Positions 1 to 7,922 of a stretch of DNA of 64,000 nucleotides are shown one piece after another. The DNA comes from Asticcacaulis tiandongensis. GTDB taxonomy: Bacteria > Pseudomonadota > Alphaproteobacteria > Caulobacterales > Caulobacteraceae. Location of the stretch: the NCBI RefSeq assembly GCF_006475605.1, contig NZ_ML636837.1:624584-688583 (forward strand). Reading direction: 5' to 3'. Within the stretch, counting starts at the first letter, position 1, and each line of letters opens with the position of its first letter. The notes below the pieces were generated by a model that saw only the letters and a program-made list of their open reading frames with translations, did not search any database and was not told the DNA's origin. The position numbers were made by a program, and so were the translations under genes.

Positions 1-467
1 GGCGGCTGGTACTGGCCGGTGACGATCAGGGGCGGCGTGATTATCGCGCCGAACTGGAAAATTTGATTGCCCAAAACGGGTTTTCAGATCGGGTCTATCT
101 GACGGGGCATTGTGCGGACATGCCTGCCGCCTATGGTTTGAGTGATTTTGCGCTGGCCCCTTCGCTTGAGCCGGAAGCCTTTGGCCGCACGGCGGTTGAG
201 CCTCAGGCCATGGGGAGGCCCGTTTTGGCGGCGGCGCACGGGGCCACGACAGAGACGGTGGAGGACGGTGTGACCGGCTGGCTGGTGACGCCTGCGGAGG
301 TTGCGGCATGGGCCGGGGCGCTTGAGCGCGCGCTGGCGACGCCCGAAACCCTAAGAGCCGAAATGGGTGCGCTGGGCCGTCAGCGCACCGAAGCGCGTTT
401 CAGCCTTGAGGTCATGTGCGCCCGCACCCTTGAGGTCTATCGCACACTGATGACACCGGCGGCATAA
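1..467 (+). CDS. Glycosyltransferase, GT4-like, C-terminal part (5'-truncated by window edge)
   Basis: The reading frame is open from base 3 and enters the window without a start, so only the last 155 or so residues are visible. The visible part matches the C-terminal Rossmann half of GT-B, family 4 glycosyltransferases: a strand reading RLVLAGDD, then YLTGHCADMPAAY, then the nucleotide-sugar binding segment with LEPEAFGRTAVEPQAMG, in which the conserved E-x7-E pair is recognisable (SLEPEAFGRTAVE). It ends with the usual 'G-x-T-G-W-L-V' loop and a terminal helix. Such enzymes transfer a sugar from a nucleotide donor, often in lipopolysaccharide or exopolysaccharide synthesis. Donor and acceptor cannot be told from this fragment. 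It is followed by a 167-bp gap before infC. Confidence 0.85.
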   Translation, partial: RLVLAGDDQGRRDYRAELENLIAQNGFSDRVYLTGHCADMPAAYGLSDFALAPSLEPEAFGRTAVEPQAMGRPVLAAAHGATTETVEDGVTGWLVTPAEVAAWAGALERALATPETLRAEMGALGRQRTEARFSLEVMCARTLEVYRTLMTPAA

Positions 468-470
468 TTC

Positions 471-512
471 CGGTATTCTGATTTACGGTATTCTGATTTT
501 ACGGTAATTCGG
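471..512. repeat. Short tandem repeat, about 15-16 bp unit
   Basis: Two and a half copies of a unit beginning CGGTATTCTGATTT lie head to tail just after the glycosyltransferase stop codon; the last copy is partial (CGGTAATTCGG). The stretch is AT-richer than its surroundings. No function is evident. It lies upstream of infC and could be part of the promoter region or simple slippage DNA. Confidence 0.6.
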
Positions 513-621
513 GGGGATTGCGGGAATTAACGCCATTGGGCATAATTGGGGCCTATGCTTTGGCTGCGTTTCGCGCTATGTGAACGTGGCTTTAAAATTA
601 GCCCTTTCCTATAACTGCTAT

Positions 622-636
622 GGAGACTGACCTATT
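622..636 (+). promoter_or_regulatory. infC ribosome binding site and AUU start codon
   Basis: GGAG at 622-625 sits 8 nt before an ATT triplet at 634. The frame is closed by a TGA at 628-630, so translation cannot begin further upstream. The first ATG in frame is at 745, well inside the conserved IF3 N-domain. AUU starts on infC are established in E. coli, where IF3 represses its own translation by rejecting non-canonical starts. Confidence 0.75.
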
Positions 637-1167
637 CGTCGCCCTATCCAAACTCCGCCGACCAAAGACGGCCCCCGTATCAATCAGGACATCAAGGTTC
701 CCCGCGTTCTTCTGATCGATCACAATGGCGAAAAACAAGGCATCATGCCGACTTCTGCGGCCCTTGAGGCCGCTGAGGAAGCCGGTCTTGATCTGGTAGA
801 GGTCTCTCCCACCGCTGACCCGCCTGTCTGCAAAATCCTTGATTACGGCAAGTACCGTTTCCAGGAGCAGAAGAAAAAGGCCGAGGCGCGTAAGAAGCAG
901 AAGGTCGTCGAAATCAAGGAAATCAAGCTGCGTCCGAATATCGACAAGCATGATTACGAGGTCAAGGCCAAGGCTATGCATCGCTTCTTTGACGAAGGCG
1001 ACAAGGTTAAGGTTACCTTGCGTTTCCGTGGCCGTGAAATGGCGCACCCTGAACTGGGCATGAAACTGCTCAATCAGGTGAAGGCCGATTTCGAGGAAAC
1101 CACGCGCGTTGAATATGAGCCGCGCATGGAAGGCCGCCAGATGATTATGATTCTGGCCCCGAAGTAG
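634..1167 (+). CDS. infC: Translation initiation factor IF-3
   Basis: IF3 binds the 30S subunit, keeps it apart from 50S and checks start-codon and initiator-tRNA pairing. The N-terminal domain shows the family pattern ([15 protein letters not shown], then [19 protein letters not shown] and [14 protein letters not shown]). A lysine-rich linker follows and then the C-terminal domain ([26 protein letters not shown]). I start it at the ATT codon 634, giving 177 aa, the normal length. Starting at the ATG at 745 would lose 37 residues that match the family. The gene is followed closely by a strong intrinsic terminator, so it appears to be transcribed on its own; rpmI and rplT, often next to infC, are not here. 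Confidence 0.96.
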   Translation: MRRPIQTPPTKDGPRINQDIKVPRVLLIDHNGEKQGIMPTSAALEAAEEAGLDLVEVSPTADPPVCKILDYGKYRFQEQKKKAEARKKQKVVEIKEIKLRPNIDKHDYEVKAKAMHRFFDEGDKVKVTLRFRGREMAHPELGMKLLNQVKADFEETTRVEYEPRMEGRQMIMILAPK

Positions 1168-1192
1168 GTTTTGCCAAGATTGCGTTATGAAA

Positions 1193-1215
1193 GGGGCCGT
1201 TTGCGGCCCCTTTTT
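1193..1215 (+). terminator. Intrinsic terminator after infC
   Basis: A perfect 7-bp GC stem (GGGGCCG with CGGCCCC) around a TTTG loop is followed directly by five T residues, 25 bp after the infC stop. It ends just before the convergent hpt gene. Confidence 0.9.
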
Positions 1216-1222
1216 GCTGCCA

Positions 1223-1729
1223 TTAGTCCAGCGCCCCGATATAGGGCAGGCCGCGCCATTTACCGCCGTCATCAAGGCCATAGCCGACCAGATAGCGTTT
1301 AGGCGCTTCCCAGGCGACAAAATCGGCCTCAATGGCACGTGCGACGGGTTTGGCGGCCATAACCGCCGTCAGAACCTCAGTGGCACCGGCGCGCAGCAGG
1401 TGGTCGCGGGCAAATTTCAGGGATGCGCCGGTATCAAGCACATCATCCATGATCAGTACCTGACGACCGGAGACCGGGCGTTGCAGATCAGCACGCAGGA
1501 TCATTTCGCCGCTTTCATGTCCGTCGCCATAGGAGGACAGCCACAGGGAATCAAACGCCAGCCCCAGCCCCAGACGGGCCAGTGCGCGGGTCAGGTCGGC
1601 GGAAAACCAGATGCCGCCGGTCAGAAGGCATACGGCGATCGCATCGCCCGACAGGCGTGGTGCCATCTGTGCCGCAAGGACTTCTATGCGGGCGGCAATC
1701 TCGGTCTCACTGAGCAGAATATCAGGCAT
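1223..1729 (-). CDS. hpt: Hypoxanthine phosphoribosyltransferase
   Basis: Purine salvage enzyme that joins hypoxanthine (and usually guanine) to PRPP to give IMP or GMP. The 168-aa protein has the type I phosphoribosyltransferase fold. The diagnostic PRPP loop is VLIMDDVLDTGASL, with the paired acidic residues followed by TG. An upstream SSYGDG segment fits the flexible loop, and a C-terminal YLVGYGLD matches the HPRT 'VGYGLD' motif. The start lies 5 bp after the stop of the zinc-ribbon gene, so the two are probably cotranscribed. Substrate preference between hypoxanthine and guanine cannot be read from the sequence. Confidence 0.93.
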   Translation of the reverse strand: MPDILLSETEIAARIEVLAAQMAPRLSGDAIAVCLLTGGIWFSADLTRALARLGLGLAFDSLWLSSYGDGHESGEMILRADLQRPVSGRQVLIMDDVLDTGASLKFARDHLLRAGATEVLTAVMAAKPVARAIEADFVAWEAPKRYLVGYGLDDGGKWRGLPYIGALD

Positions 1730-1734
1730 GATGA

Positions 1735-2619
1735 TTAATTATGCAGATCGGCGCTCGTCAGGGCCGGACGCAGGGCCAGATTAGAATGGCTGGCCACGGG
1801 TTCTGGCTGATGCGCCGGTTCGTGGGCGGGGGCTTCTTCAACTAGAGGGGCGGCGTGTGTTTCTGTGACGGGCGTCTGTCTGACGACCGGCGCAGGCTGG
1901 GCCGAAAGTTGTGACGGGCGATACTGCGCCAGTTGTTTTAGCGCCTGAAGGTCAAAACTGAGATCAAGGCTTGAGGCCATGTTTCCGGCGTCGGCGACAT
2001 CGAAGGTCAGGGTACGCTCGGCACCGGCCTCGACCTTAAGGCCGTGTGGCGGGATCAGGCTTTCGCTGATGATCTTGCCATCGGCATTCAGCACTCTGGC
2101 GCGAACGGGCGGCACGGGGGTGTCTTCATCGCGCAGGTTTTTGACCACGGCATTGACGCTGACGACGAAGCGGCCACCGCGCAAGGTCGGTTCGGCTTTA
2201 TATGAGACAAATTCAAGGCCGGTTGGATTTACCGGTACGCCAGCGCTGGCGTAGGCGCCCGCCAGACGCGGGAAGGCGCGCACTATGTCGATGCGCAAAA
2301 AATAGGCCGTACCGATCATGGCAACAAAGGTTGCCGCCAGAGCGCCCCAGATCATGGCCTGACGCATCAGGGCCTTATGGCGTTTCTGGCCTTCCAGCAT
2401 CTGACGGTACATGCCGGGCAGACGCTTGGCCTTGACCTCCTCAAGCGCCTCAACCGGCGCTTCGACCGGTTCGGGCATCGGCAGGTCCATAGGTTCCTGT
2501 ACCGCCTCGGCATGCCAGGTGGTTTTGCATGACGCGCAACGCACAGTACGCCCTTGCGGCCCCAGACGGGCATCATCAATGGCGTAGCTCAGGGTACAAC
2601 TCGGACAGGTCAGGATCAT
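1735..2619 (-). CDS. Zinc-ribbon (MJ0042-type) single-pass membrane protein
   Basis: 294 aa. The N-terminus carries a treble of paired cysteines (CPSC at 5-8, CASC near 28-31) in the arrangement of the MJ0042 zinc finger, which is common at the start of alphaproteobacterial membrane proteins. A proline- and glutamate-rich linker follows, then one hydrophobic segment (WGALAATFVAMIGTAYFL, around residue 91). The periplasmic part has a beta-rich domain resembling DUF3426/FxLYD domains (VVSVNAVVKNLRDEDTPVPP). It ends in a proline-rich tail. The gene diverges from ftsE across a perfect inverted repeat. Function unknown; the position next to ftsEX suggests but does not show an envelope role. Confidence 0.8.
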   Translation of the reverse strand: MILTCPSCTLSYAIDDARLGPQGRTVRCASCKTTWHAEAVQEPMDLPMPEPVEAPVEALEEVKAKRLPGMYRQMLEGQKRHKALMRQAMIWGALAATFVAMIGTAYFLRIDIVRAFPRLAGAYASAGVPVNPTGLEFVSYKAEPTLRGGRFVVSVNAVVKNLRDEDTPVPPVRARVLNADGKIISESLIPPHGLKVEAGAERTLTFDVADAGNMASSLDLSFDLQALKQLAQYRPSQLSAQPAPVVRQTPVTETHAAPLVEEAPAHEPAHQPEPVASHSNLALRPALTSADLHN

Positions 2620-2648
2620 GATTTGGCGAATCGCTTCATAAAACCCAT

Positions 2649-2669
2649 ATTAACCAAACAGTGGTTAAT
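2649..2669. promoter_or_regulatory. Perfect 8-bp inverted repeat between zinc-ribbon gene and ftsE
   Basis: ATTAACCA at 2649-2656 and TGGTTAAT at 2662-2669 are exact reverse complements separated by 5 bp. The site lies midway in the 89-bp gap between two divergent genes, the place expected for a shared operator. Both arms contain TTAACC, resembling a CtrA half-site, but the arm spacing is not the CtrA TTAA-N7-TTAA pattern. Confidence 0.45.
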
Positions 2670-2708
2670 CCTTTTTGTCCTGAAACTCTTAACAAGTGAT
2701 CAAGCGCC

Positions 2709-3512
2709 TTGCCGCCACAATCCCCTGAAGACGATATTTTTACACCTGATGACCGTCAGGTCGTGACCTTTCGTGGCGTAGGGCTGGGCTATGACGCGCA
2801 TAGCCCGCATCTCCATGCGACCGGCCATGATCCGGAGAACTTTATTTTACGCGATCTGAATTTTGATCTGCCTGCCGGTTCGTTTCATTTTCTGACCGGC
2901 CCGTCAGGGGCAGGCAAGACATCGCTTCTGCGCATGATCTTTCTGGCGCAGCGCCCGTCGGTGGGCGAGATTTCCTTGTTTGGTGAACGCATCAACTATG
3001 CCGACCGTGCGCAGGTGGCGCAGCTTCGTCGCCGGATCGGCATTGTGTTTCAGGATTTCCGCCTGCTTGATCATCTGACGGTGTTTGATAATGCCGCCTT
3101 GCCGTTATTCGTGCGGGGCGAAGACCCGAAGCGGTTTGAATCAGATGTGTCTGAACTTCTGACGTGGGTGGGCTTGAAATCCCGTCTTCAGGCCATGCCG
3201 GAAACGCTTTCGGGGGGTGAGAAACAAAGGCTGGCTATTGCGCGGGCGGTGGTCAATCGCCCGACCCTTATTCTGGCCGACGAGCCGACGGGCAATATCG
3301 ATTACGCCATGGGTTTGCGCATCATGCGCCTGTTTATCGAGCTTAATCGTCTGGGGGCGACGGTGCTGATTGCCACCCATGATGAGGGCCTGATACGGGC
3401 TTCGGGTATGCCTGTGCTTGAGTTGAAGGACGGGCGCATACATCGGCGCGACCTGACGGCTGATCTTGAGGAACGCCTGCGTGGGCATCAGCCTGAGGGA
3501 GGTCATCCATGA
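2709..3512 (+). CDS. ftsE: Cell division ATP-binding protein FtsE
   Basis: ABC ATPase that pairs with FtsX at the divisome and drives activation of cell-wall hydrolases. All motifs are present: Walker A GPSGAGKT (64-71), Q-loop VFQDF, signature LSGGEKQR, Walker B LILADEP and switch His (ATHDE). At 267 aa it is longer than E. coli FtsE (about 222). The extra length is an N-terminal extension and an insert after the first strand (near residues 29-45, His-rich). The frame opens with TTG at 2709; no ATG is available before the conserved region. A GTG at 2763 would remove the extension, so the start is uncertain. It overlaps ftsX by 4 bp (ATGA). Confidence 0.95.
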   Translation: MPPQSPEDDIFTPDDRQVVTFRGVGLGYDAHSPHLHATGHDPENFILRDLNFDLPAGSFHFLTGPSGAGKTSLLRMIFLAQRPSVGEISLFGERINYADRAQVAQLRRRIGIVFQDFRLLDHLTVFDNAALPLFVRGEDPKRFESDVSELLTWVGLKSRLQAMPETLSGGEKQRLAIARAVVNRPTLILADEPTGNIDYAMGLRIMRLFIELNRLGATVLIATHDEGLIRASGMPVLELKDGRIHRRDLTADLEERLRGHQPEGGHP

Positions 3513-4402
3513 TCCGGGCCTTTAATATGCGCAACGACTTGTTGCCAAAGCAGGATGCGCGGGAAATTTCGCTGCATTATGTGATTGCGGTTCTGTGTTT
3601 TCTGGCCTCTCTGGCAGCGCTTGTGGCCGTGGCCTCAGACCGTGCTGCCAGTGGCTGGGCCAGAGAGATCAGGGCAGAGGTAACGGTGCAGGTGCGCCCG
3701 ACCGGCCTTGAAAGCGGTTCAATGGCGGCCGCCCGTGCGGCGGAAATTCTGGCAGGCGTTAAGGGTGTCGAGGAGGTGGCGGCGGTTGAACCGGAAAAGG
3801 CCAAGGAGCTGATCCGGCCCTGGTTAGGGGACGCCATACTGACCGATCTGCCGATCCCCAATCTGGTGACCGTCCGGCTTGATCCGGACAAACCGGCTAA
3901 ACCGGCGGCTCTGATGGCGGCACTGAGTGCACGGGATATGGATGCGTCGATTGATGATCACAGTATCTGGCTTAAAGATATTGAACAGGCCGCTCTGATT
4001 ATCCGACTAATTTCTATAAGTATTTTTCTTCTGATTGCCACGGCGGCAGCGGCTATCGTTGGTTTTGCGACGCGAGCTGGTTTGACGGCGCGGGCGAATA
4101 TCATTGAAGTCTTAAGCCTGTGCGGGGCGTCCGACTGGTTCATCGCCCGCCGGTTTCAGTTTCGCTTTGCCCAGATGGCCGGTGTGGCGGGCCTGATTGG
4201 CTCAGGAGCGGCGGCGGTGATCATGATCATCCTGAAAACCACAGCCCTGTCACAAAGCTTTTTGCTGGCCCTTCCCTTTTCATGGTACGACCTGCTAATA
4301 TTGATACCGTGTCCGGTGCTGGCGGTGGTGATTGCCGCCTTTACGGCGCGGACGGTGACGCTCAAAATCTTGGGGGCGGGTTTGTTGGGAGAAGGCGTCT
4401 GA
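3509..4402 (+). CDS. ftsX: Cell division protein FtsX
   Basis: Membrane partner of FtsE, 297 aa. There is a cytoplasmic N-terminus, then TM1 (VIAVLCFLASLAALVAVA). A periplasmic domain follows (about residues 45-155, EVTVQVRPTG onward) which in the family contacts the hydrolase activator. Three more helices come at the C-terminus (IRLISISIFLLIATAAAAIVG; MAGVAGLIGSGAAAVIMII; LLILIPCPVLAVVIAAF). The four-helix FtsX layout and translational coupling to ftsE make the call firm. The next gene starts 1 bp after its stop, so ftsE, ftsX, the YdcF-like gene and plsC form one operon. Confidence 0.94.
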   Translation: MIRAFNMRNDLLPKQDAREISLHYVIAVLCFLASLAALVAVASDRAASGWAREIRAEVTVQVRPTGLESGSMAAARAAEILAGVKGVEEVAAVEPEKAKELIRPWLGDAILTDLPIPNLVTVRLDPDKPAKPAALMAALSARDMDASIDDHSIWLKDIEQAALIIRLISISIFLLIATAAAAIVGFATRAGLTARANIIEVLSLCGASDWFIARRFQFRFAQMAGVAGLIGSGAAAVIMIILKTTALSQSFLLALPFSWYDLLILIPCPVLAVVIAAFTARTVTLKILGAGLLGEGV

Positions 4403-4403
4403 C

Positions 4404-5090
4404 ATGCGTGTTGTGATCGCTTTGCTGCTGGTTGTCCTGTTGTGGGCGGCGGGGCTGCTGGCCTTTGCCGAGCGGGTCATTGACTCGACACCGGCCACAG
4501 AGCCCGCAGAACCGGCGCAGGCGATTGTTGTCCTGACTGGTGCCTCTGACATGCGCATCAAGGAAGGTATGCGGCTTCTGGAGCGGCGCAAGGGTACGCG
4601 ACTGCTGATTTCGGGGGTCAATCGCGAAGTGCGACGGCCTGAGCTTCTGCCGGTGACCGAAGGCTCACGACAGCTATATGAATGCTGTGTTGATCTCGGG
4701 TTTGAGGCGGAAAATACTATTGGCAATGCGCAGGAAATTGCTGCCTGGGCGCGGGCCAAAGGGTTTGAGGAGCTGATTGTCGTCACTTCGGATTATCACA
4801 TGCCGCGCAGTCTGCTGGAGATCAAGGCCGCGCTCCCTGAGGGGCGGTTCCATGCCTATCCGGTCGCCAGCCCCAGTCTGGATGCGCGGGCCTGGTGGAA
4901 ATCGACAACCGCCTCACGCACATTGATTATCGAATATTCAAAATATCTGGCGATCCTTGGTCGCGACATGCTGAACGGGATTACCCGTCATTTCAGCAAG
5001 GATAATTCAGAGGCTGGTGCCGTGCCTGAGACTGATACTGAGACCGAGTCAGGTCAGGCCGCCTCCGGACGAGTAAAGGGCGTATTGTGA
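4404..5090 (+). CDS. YdcF/SanA-like DUF218 membrane protein
   Basis: 228 aa. A single N-terminal hydrophobic helix (VIALLLVVLLWAAGLLAFA) anchors a DUF218 domain. The domain signature shows as AIVVLTGASDMRIKEGMRLL, RLLISG, ENTIGNAQEIAAWA and LIVVTSDYHMPRSL. Related E. coli proteins (SanA, YdcF, ElyC) affect envelope permeability, but their reaction is not settled. The C-terminus from about residue 200 is acidic and low in complexity. It overlaps plsC by 4 bp (GTGA). Its place between ftsX and plsC is consistent with envelope biogenesis. Confidence 0.85.
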   Translation: MRVVIALLLVVLLWAAGLLAFAERVIDSTPATEPAEPAQAIVVLTGASDMRIKEGMRLLERRKGTRLLISGVNREVRRPELLPVTEGSRQLYECCVDLGFEAENTIGNAQEIAAWARAKGFEELIVVTSDYHMPRSLLEIKAALPEGRFHAYPVASPSLDARAWWKSTTASRTLIIEYSKYLAILGRDMLNGITRHFSKDNSEAGAVPETDTETESGQAASGRVKGVL

Positions 5091-5806
5091 TTCGTTTCAG
5101 ATCTGTGGTTTTTGTCATCTGGCTCTATGGTCTGGTGGCGGTGGTTGGCCTGTTGGGGACGCCGTTTATGCTGGTGTCGCGAAAGGCGGGCATGACGGTC
5201 ATCCGTATCTGGGCCAGCCTTGTGCTGTGGGGGGCTAAGGTCATTTGCGGCCTTAAGGTCGAATTCAGGGGCCTTGAGCACATCCCGAAAGGCGGAGCGC
5301 TGGTTGCCGGTAAGCACTTAAGTATGCTGGATACGATCGCGCCTTTTACGGTATTGGATTATACCTGTTATGTGCTGAAAAAAGAGCTGACCTTTTTGCC
5401 GTTTTTCGGCTGGTATATCTGGCGCACGCGCATGATCCCCATTCAGCGCAAGGATGCCGCCAAGGCGCTGAAAGCTATGGTGACGGATGCCCGAGATCGG
5501 CTGGCCGATGGGCGTCAGATACTGATTTTTCCCGAAGGGACACGTTCGAAAGTCGGGGAAGATGCGGCCTATAAGCCGGGCGTTGCCGCCCTTTATCGTG
5601 ACCTTGAGGTACCGTGTCACCTGCTGGCGACCAATTCCGGTCAGCTGTGGCCGGCGCACGGCATTGATCGCAAACCCGGCACGGTGGTGTTCGAATTTTT
5701 GCCGCCTTTGCCCGCAGGGCTTAAGCGCGGTGAGTTCATGACGCAGATGAAAGAACGGCTTGAGGCGGCGTCAAACGCGTTGATTGAGGAAAACTCAAAA
5801 GCCTGA
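5087..5806 (+). CDS. plsC: 1-acyl-sn-glycerol-3-phosphate acyltransferase
   Basis: Acylates lysophosphatidic acid to phosphatidic acid, the second acyl transfer of phospholipid synthesis, at the inner membrane. 239 aa with a hydrophobic N-terminus (VFVIWLYGLVAVVGLLGTPF). The catalytic HX4D motif is His77-Asp82 within KHLSMLD, and the acceptor-binding FPEGTRS motif lies near residue 150. The start is GTG inside the stop of the preceding gene (GTGA overlap), implying coupled translation. Its end overlaps the convergent gene by 12 bp. Confidence 0.92.
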   Translation: MIRFRSVVFVIWLYGLVAVVGLLGTPFMLVSRKAGMTVIRIWASLVLWGAKVICGLKVEFRGLEHIPKGGALVAGKHLSMLDTIAPFTVLDYTCYVLKKELTFLPFFGWYIWRTRMIPIQRKDAAKALKAMVTDARDRLADGRQILIFPEGTRSKVGEDAAYKPGVAALYRDLEVPCHLLATNSGQLWPAHGIDRKPGTVVFEFLPPLPAGLKRGEFMTQMKERLEAASNALIEENSKA

Positions 5807-6652
5807 GGGTGCGTTATGCGGCATAATAACGTAGCCCTTACCGACATAATAGTCCTGCTCAAGCGACGAGAGGGGCTGCGCACCATTGCCGCTGCCGTTC
5901 AGATAGACGCCGCCATTGGTGCCGGAGGAGCGCGCTCGCGCGCGCTTTTGCGGAACAGCCGGCGGGCATCCGCCTCGTTTGGCCGCACAGAATGTATTAC
6001 GCGCCAGCCAGGTTATTTCTTCCTGTAGCCAGGCGTTCACCGTCGGGTCGGTGACGGCATCAATCATATCGGGTTGAGCGACCTCAAGGCGAGGGCCTTT
6101 GGCATAAAGCATCTCAAAGGTGAAATGGCTTTCTTCAAGATAGATGATTTCGCCGGTTTGGCCTGAGACGCGCTGAAGCATGCTGCGCTTATGTCCGGTA
6201 CGGGCCGGATGATTTTGTTCAATATAGTAGACGCTGAACGGATTGCCGAATTTCAGCGGGCCGTTGGACAGACGTTCCATTACCCGATCTCCGTCGGCCA
6301 TGACACGTCCGGCCTGACGATATACAACCGGATCGCCGGGATTCGGTCGGGGTGACATAATGGTCAGGCGGCAGGCAAAGCCTTTTTGTGAGCCGTTATC
6401 TGCCGTGACCGGATAGGCAAAGAAAAATGCCCAGCGGTCTCCAAAGCGGCGCACATAGGCATTATTATCCCGTTCATAGCCCTGTGCCGTGGCAAGGGCG
6501 TTAAGGTTGCCGCCCGCCTCGGTGGCCAGACAAATATTCAGTGTCCGTATGGCCAGTGTTTCCATACTGTCGGCGGGGGCGGTATTTTGGGCGCTCGCCG
6601 GAGCAAAGCCCAGAAGGCCCAGACCCAGACAGGTGATCATCAGGCGGCGCAC
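5795..6652 (-). CDS. Secreted protein of unknown function
   Basis: About 285 aa. I place the start at a GTG at 6652 because this gives a clean Sec signal peptide (RRLMITCLGLGLLGFAPASA, then Q). A TTG at 6676 and an ATG at 6640 are alternatives; the TTG would overlap the preceding gene by 20 bp. The mature protein has three or four scattered cysteines and is rich in aromatic residues (WAFFFAYPV, FSVYYIEQNHPA). A basic patch lies near residue 240 (QKRARARSS). No catalytic motif is recognised. It follows another secreted protein with a similar 'WxxxYPV' strand and cysteine content, so the two may be partners or distant paralogues. It overlaps plsC at its 3' end by 12 bp. Confidence 0.75.
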   Translation of the reverse strand: MRRLMITCLGLGLLGFAPASAQNTAPADSMETLAIRTLNICLATEAGGNLNALATAQGYERDNNAYVRRFGDRWAFFFAYPVTADNGSQKGFACRLTIMSPRPNPGDPVVYRQAGRVMADGDRVMERLSNGPLKFGNPFSVYYIEQNHPARTGHKRSMLQRVSGQTGEIIYLEESHFTFEMLYAKGPRLEVAQPDMIDAVTDPTVNAWLQEEITWLARNTFCAAKRGGCPPAVPQKRARARSSGTNGGVYLNGSGNGAQPLSSLEQDYYVGKGYVIMPHNAPSGF

Positions 6653-6656
6653 GGCC

Positions 6657-7385
6657 TTAATCCGCTTCGCGCGCAAGGCCGGTCAGGCGCAGGGCCACCG
6701 GCGTTTGTTTTTCAACCCATCCTTTTTGTCCGGGCTGTGCCGAACAGAAAACCTGCAAAAGATCATCGCCATCACTGACCAGTATTGTGCGCATGACGAT
6801 TTCGCGATCGACACCGATAAGTTCCAAAAGCTTGCCGCGCTGATCGAACTGAATGGCCTGAACCGGTGTGCCCGTGACACCCGGTGGATTGGGCAAGGAG
6901 ATGATCTGGGGTTTAATGACCGGATAGGCTGGATTGCGGACGCGTTCAATCAGCGCGTCCTTACGCTCGATCAGTGCCTTTGGGGCGGTGGTAGGGGCGG
7001 TGTCGCCCAGATCATTGAAAACGCCGCGGTTGACCATAGCGCTACAGGTAATCTGGGGCTGGCCCGGATAGCGGTACAGGCGATCGCGTGAGAGTGAGTC
7101 GCCAAAAAAATCGGTCATGGTAACCGGATAGACCAGCTGCCAGCGGCCTTTGCGGTCGGTGTAAACGGCATCTTTCCAGATGTTTTTACCATCACGAGTC
7201 AGTACCTGACCCCAATGGGCCTGTTGCGGTACGGGCCAGAGGGCTTCGCCGGTCGCTGCGGCACCCGAAAGGCTGGAGGCCGCCGGAGCGTTTTCGTCAA
7301 TTTGATCCTGAGCCAGAAGGGGCGAGGCGCTTGCAAAGACCATAAGGCCTGACAGGCCCAGACATAGATTGCGGATCGATAACAT
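6657..7385 (-). CDS. Secreted protein of unknown function
   Basis: 242 aa from the ATG at 7385, chosen because a GGGGAG sequence lies 5 bp upstream. The signal peptide reads IRNLCLGLSGLMVFASASPLLAQ. The mature part carries WQLVYPVTMTDFFGD, SAMVNRGVFND, and a C-terminal LLQVFCSAQPGQKGWVEKQ, with two cysteines that could form a disulfide. I recognise no family. The stop lies 4 bp before the proposed start of the next secreted protein, so the two are likely one transcript. The preceding DUF1178 operon is on the same strand, 84 bp away. Confidence 0.75.
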   Translation of the reverse strand: MLSIRNLCLGLSGLMVFASASPLLAQDQIDENAPAASSLSGAAATGEALWPVPQQAHWGQVLTRDGKNIWKDAVYTDRKGRWQLVYPVTMTDFFGDSLSRDRLYRYPGQPQITCSAMVNRGVFNDLGDTAPTTAPKALIERKDALIERVRNPAYPVIKPQIISLPNPPGVTGTPVQAIQFDQRGKLLELIGVDREIVMRTILVSDGDDLLQVFCSAQPGQKGWVEKQTPVALRLTGLAREAD

Positions 7386-7437
7386 GCGGCTCCCCTTTTG
7401 TGACAAGCCATAATGGGCAAGCCAAAGCGATGATGCA

Positions 7438-7453
7438 CCCCCTGAACAGGGGG
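7438..7453. repeat. GC-rich hairpin downstream of the DUF1178 gene
   Basis: CCCCCTG and CAGGGGG pair around a 2-nt AA loop. It lies 17 bp past the stop of the DUF1178 gene (minus strand) and has no following T run in that direction. It may be a degenerate relative of the dispersed CCTCCCC/GGGGAGG repeats found elsewhere in the window. Confidence 0.4.
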
Positions 7454-7469
7454 GGGCAGGGGCGTTTTA

Positions 7470-7922
7470 TCAGTTGAGGCGTTTGTTGGGTTTGGCGTCC
7501 GGAGACGATGCCGCAGGCAGGGGGGCCGCAGGCAATGGGGCGACGGGGATGCCATCATCGACCAGCGCCTTGATGTCCTTGCCGCTGGCTTCGCCATAGA
7601 TGGGGCGTTCGGGCGTGGTGCCTTCGTGCATGTCACGGGCTTCCTGAGCGAAGCTGTCCCCGACATAGTCGAAGTTGGTCTCAACATGTTTGCGGATCTT
7701 GTGCGCGGCCTCCATCAGGGCCTTCTGGGCGCTCATCTGGCGGTTTTCAACGGTTTCAGAGGTGCGCACCATAGGGGCCATAATTGCCTTACCCACATTG
7801 ACGGTGCCGCAATGCGGGCATTCAATCAGATGCCTTGTCCTCTGGTCGTCATAGGCGTCCGAATTCGAAAACCACGCTTCGAAATCATGATCAAACTCAC
7901 ATTTTAACGCATACCGGATCAT
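7470..7922 (-). CDS. DUF1178 family protein
   Basis: 150 aa. The N-terminus is diagnostic for the family: MIRYALKCEFDHDFEAWFSNS, then a CPHCG pair with the first Cys at residue 8, a probable metal-binding ribbon. The rest is helical with a proline-rich tail. The biochemical role is not known. It overlaps the nitrilase gene by 4 bp (ATGA) and closes the comF-grxC-nitrilase-DUF1178 run, an arrangement common in alphaproteobacteria. Confidence 0.9.
   Translation of the reverse strand: MIRYALKCEFDHDFEAWFSNSDAYDDQRTRHLIECPHCGTVNVGKAIMAPMVRTSETVENRQMSAQKALMEAAHKIRKHVETNFDYVGDSFAQEARDMHEGTTPERPIYGEASGKDIKALVDDGIPVAPLPAAPLPAASSPDAKPNKRLN

Noticed and set aside
598-1338. Minus-strand frame opposite infC and its flanks
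   Set aside because: Crosses the infC terminator and covers infC entirely; no similarity.
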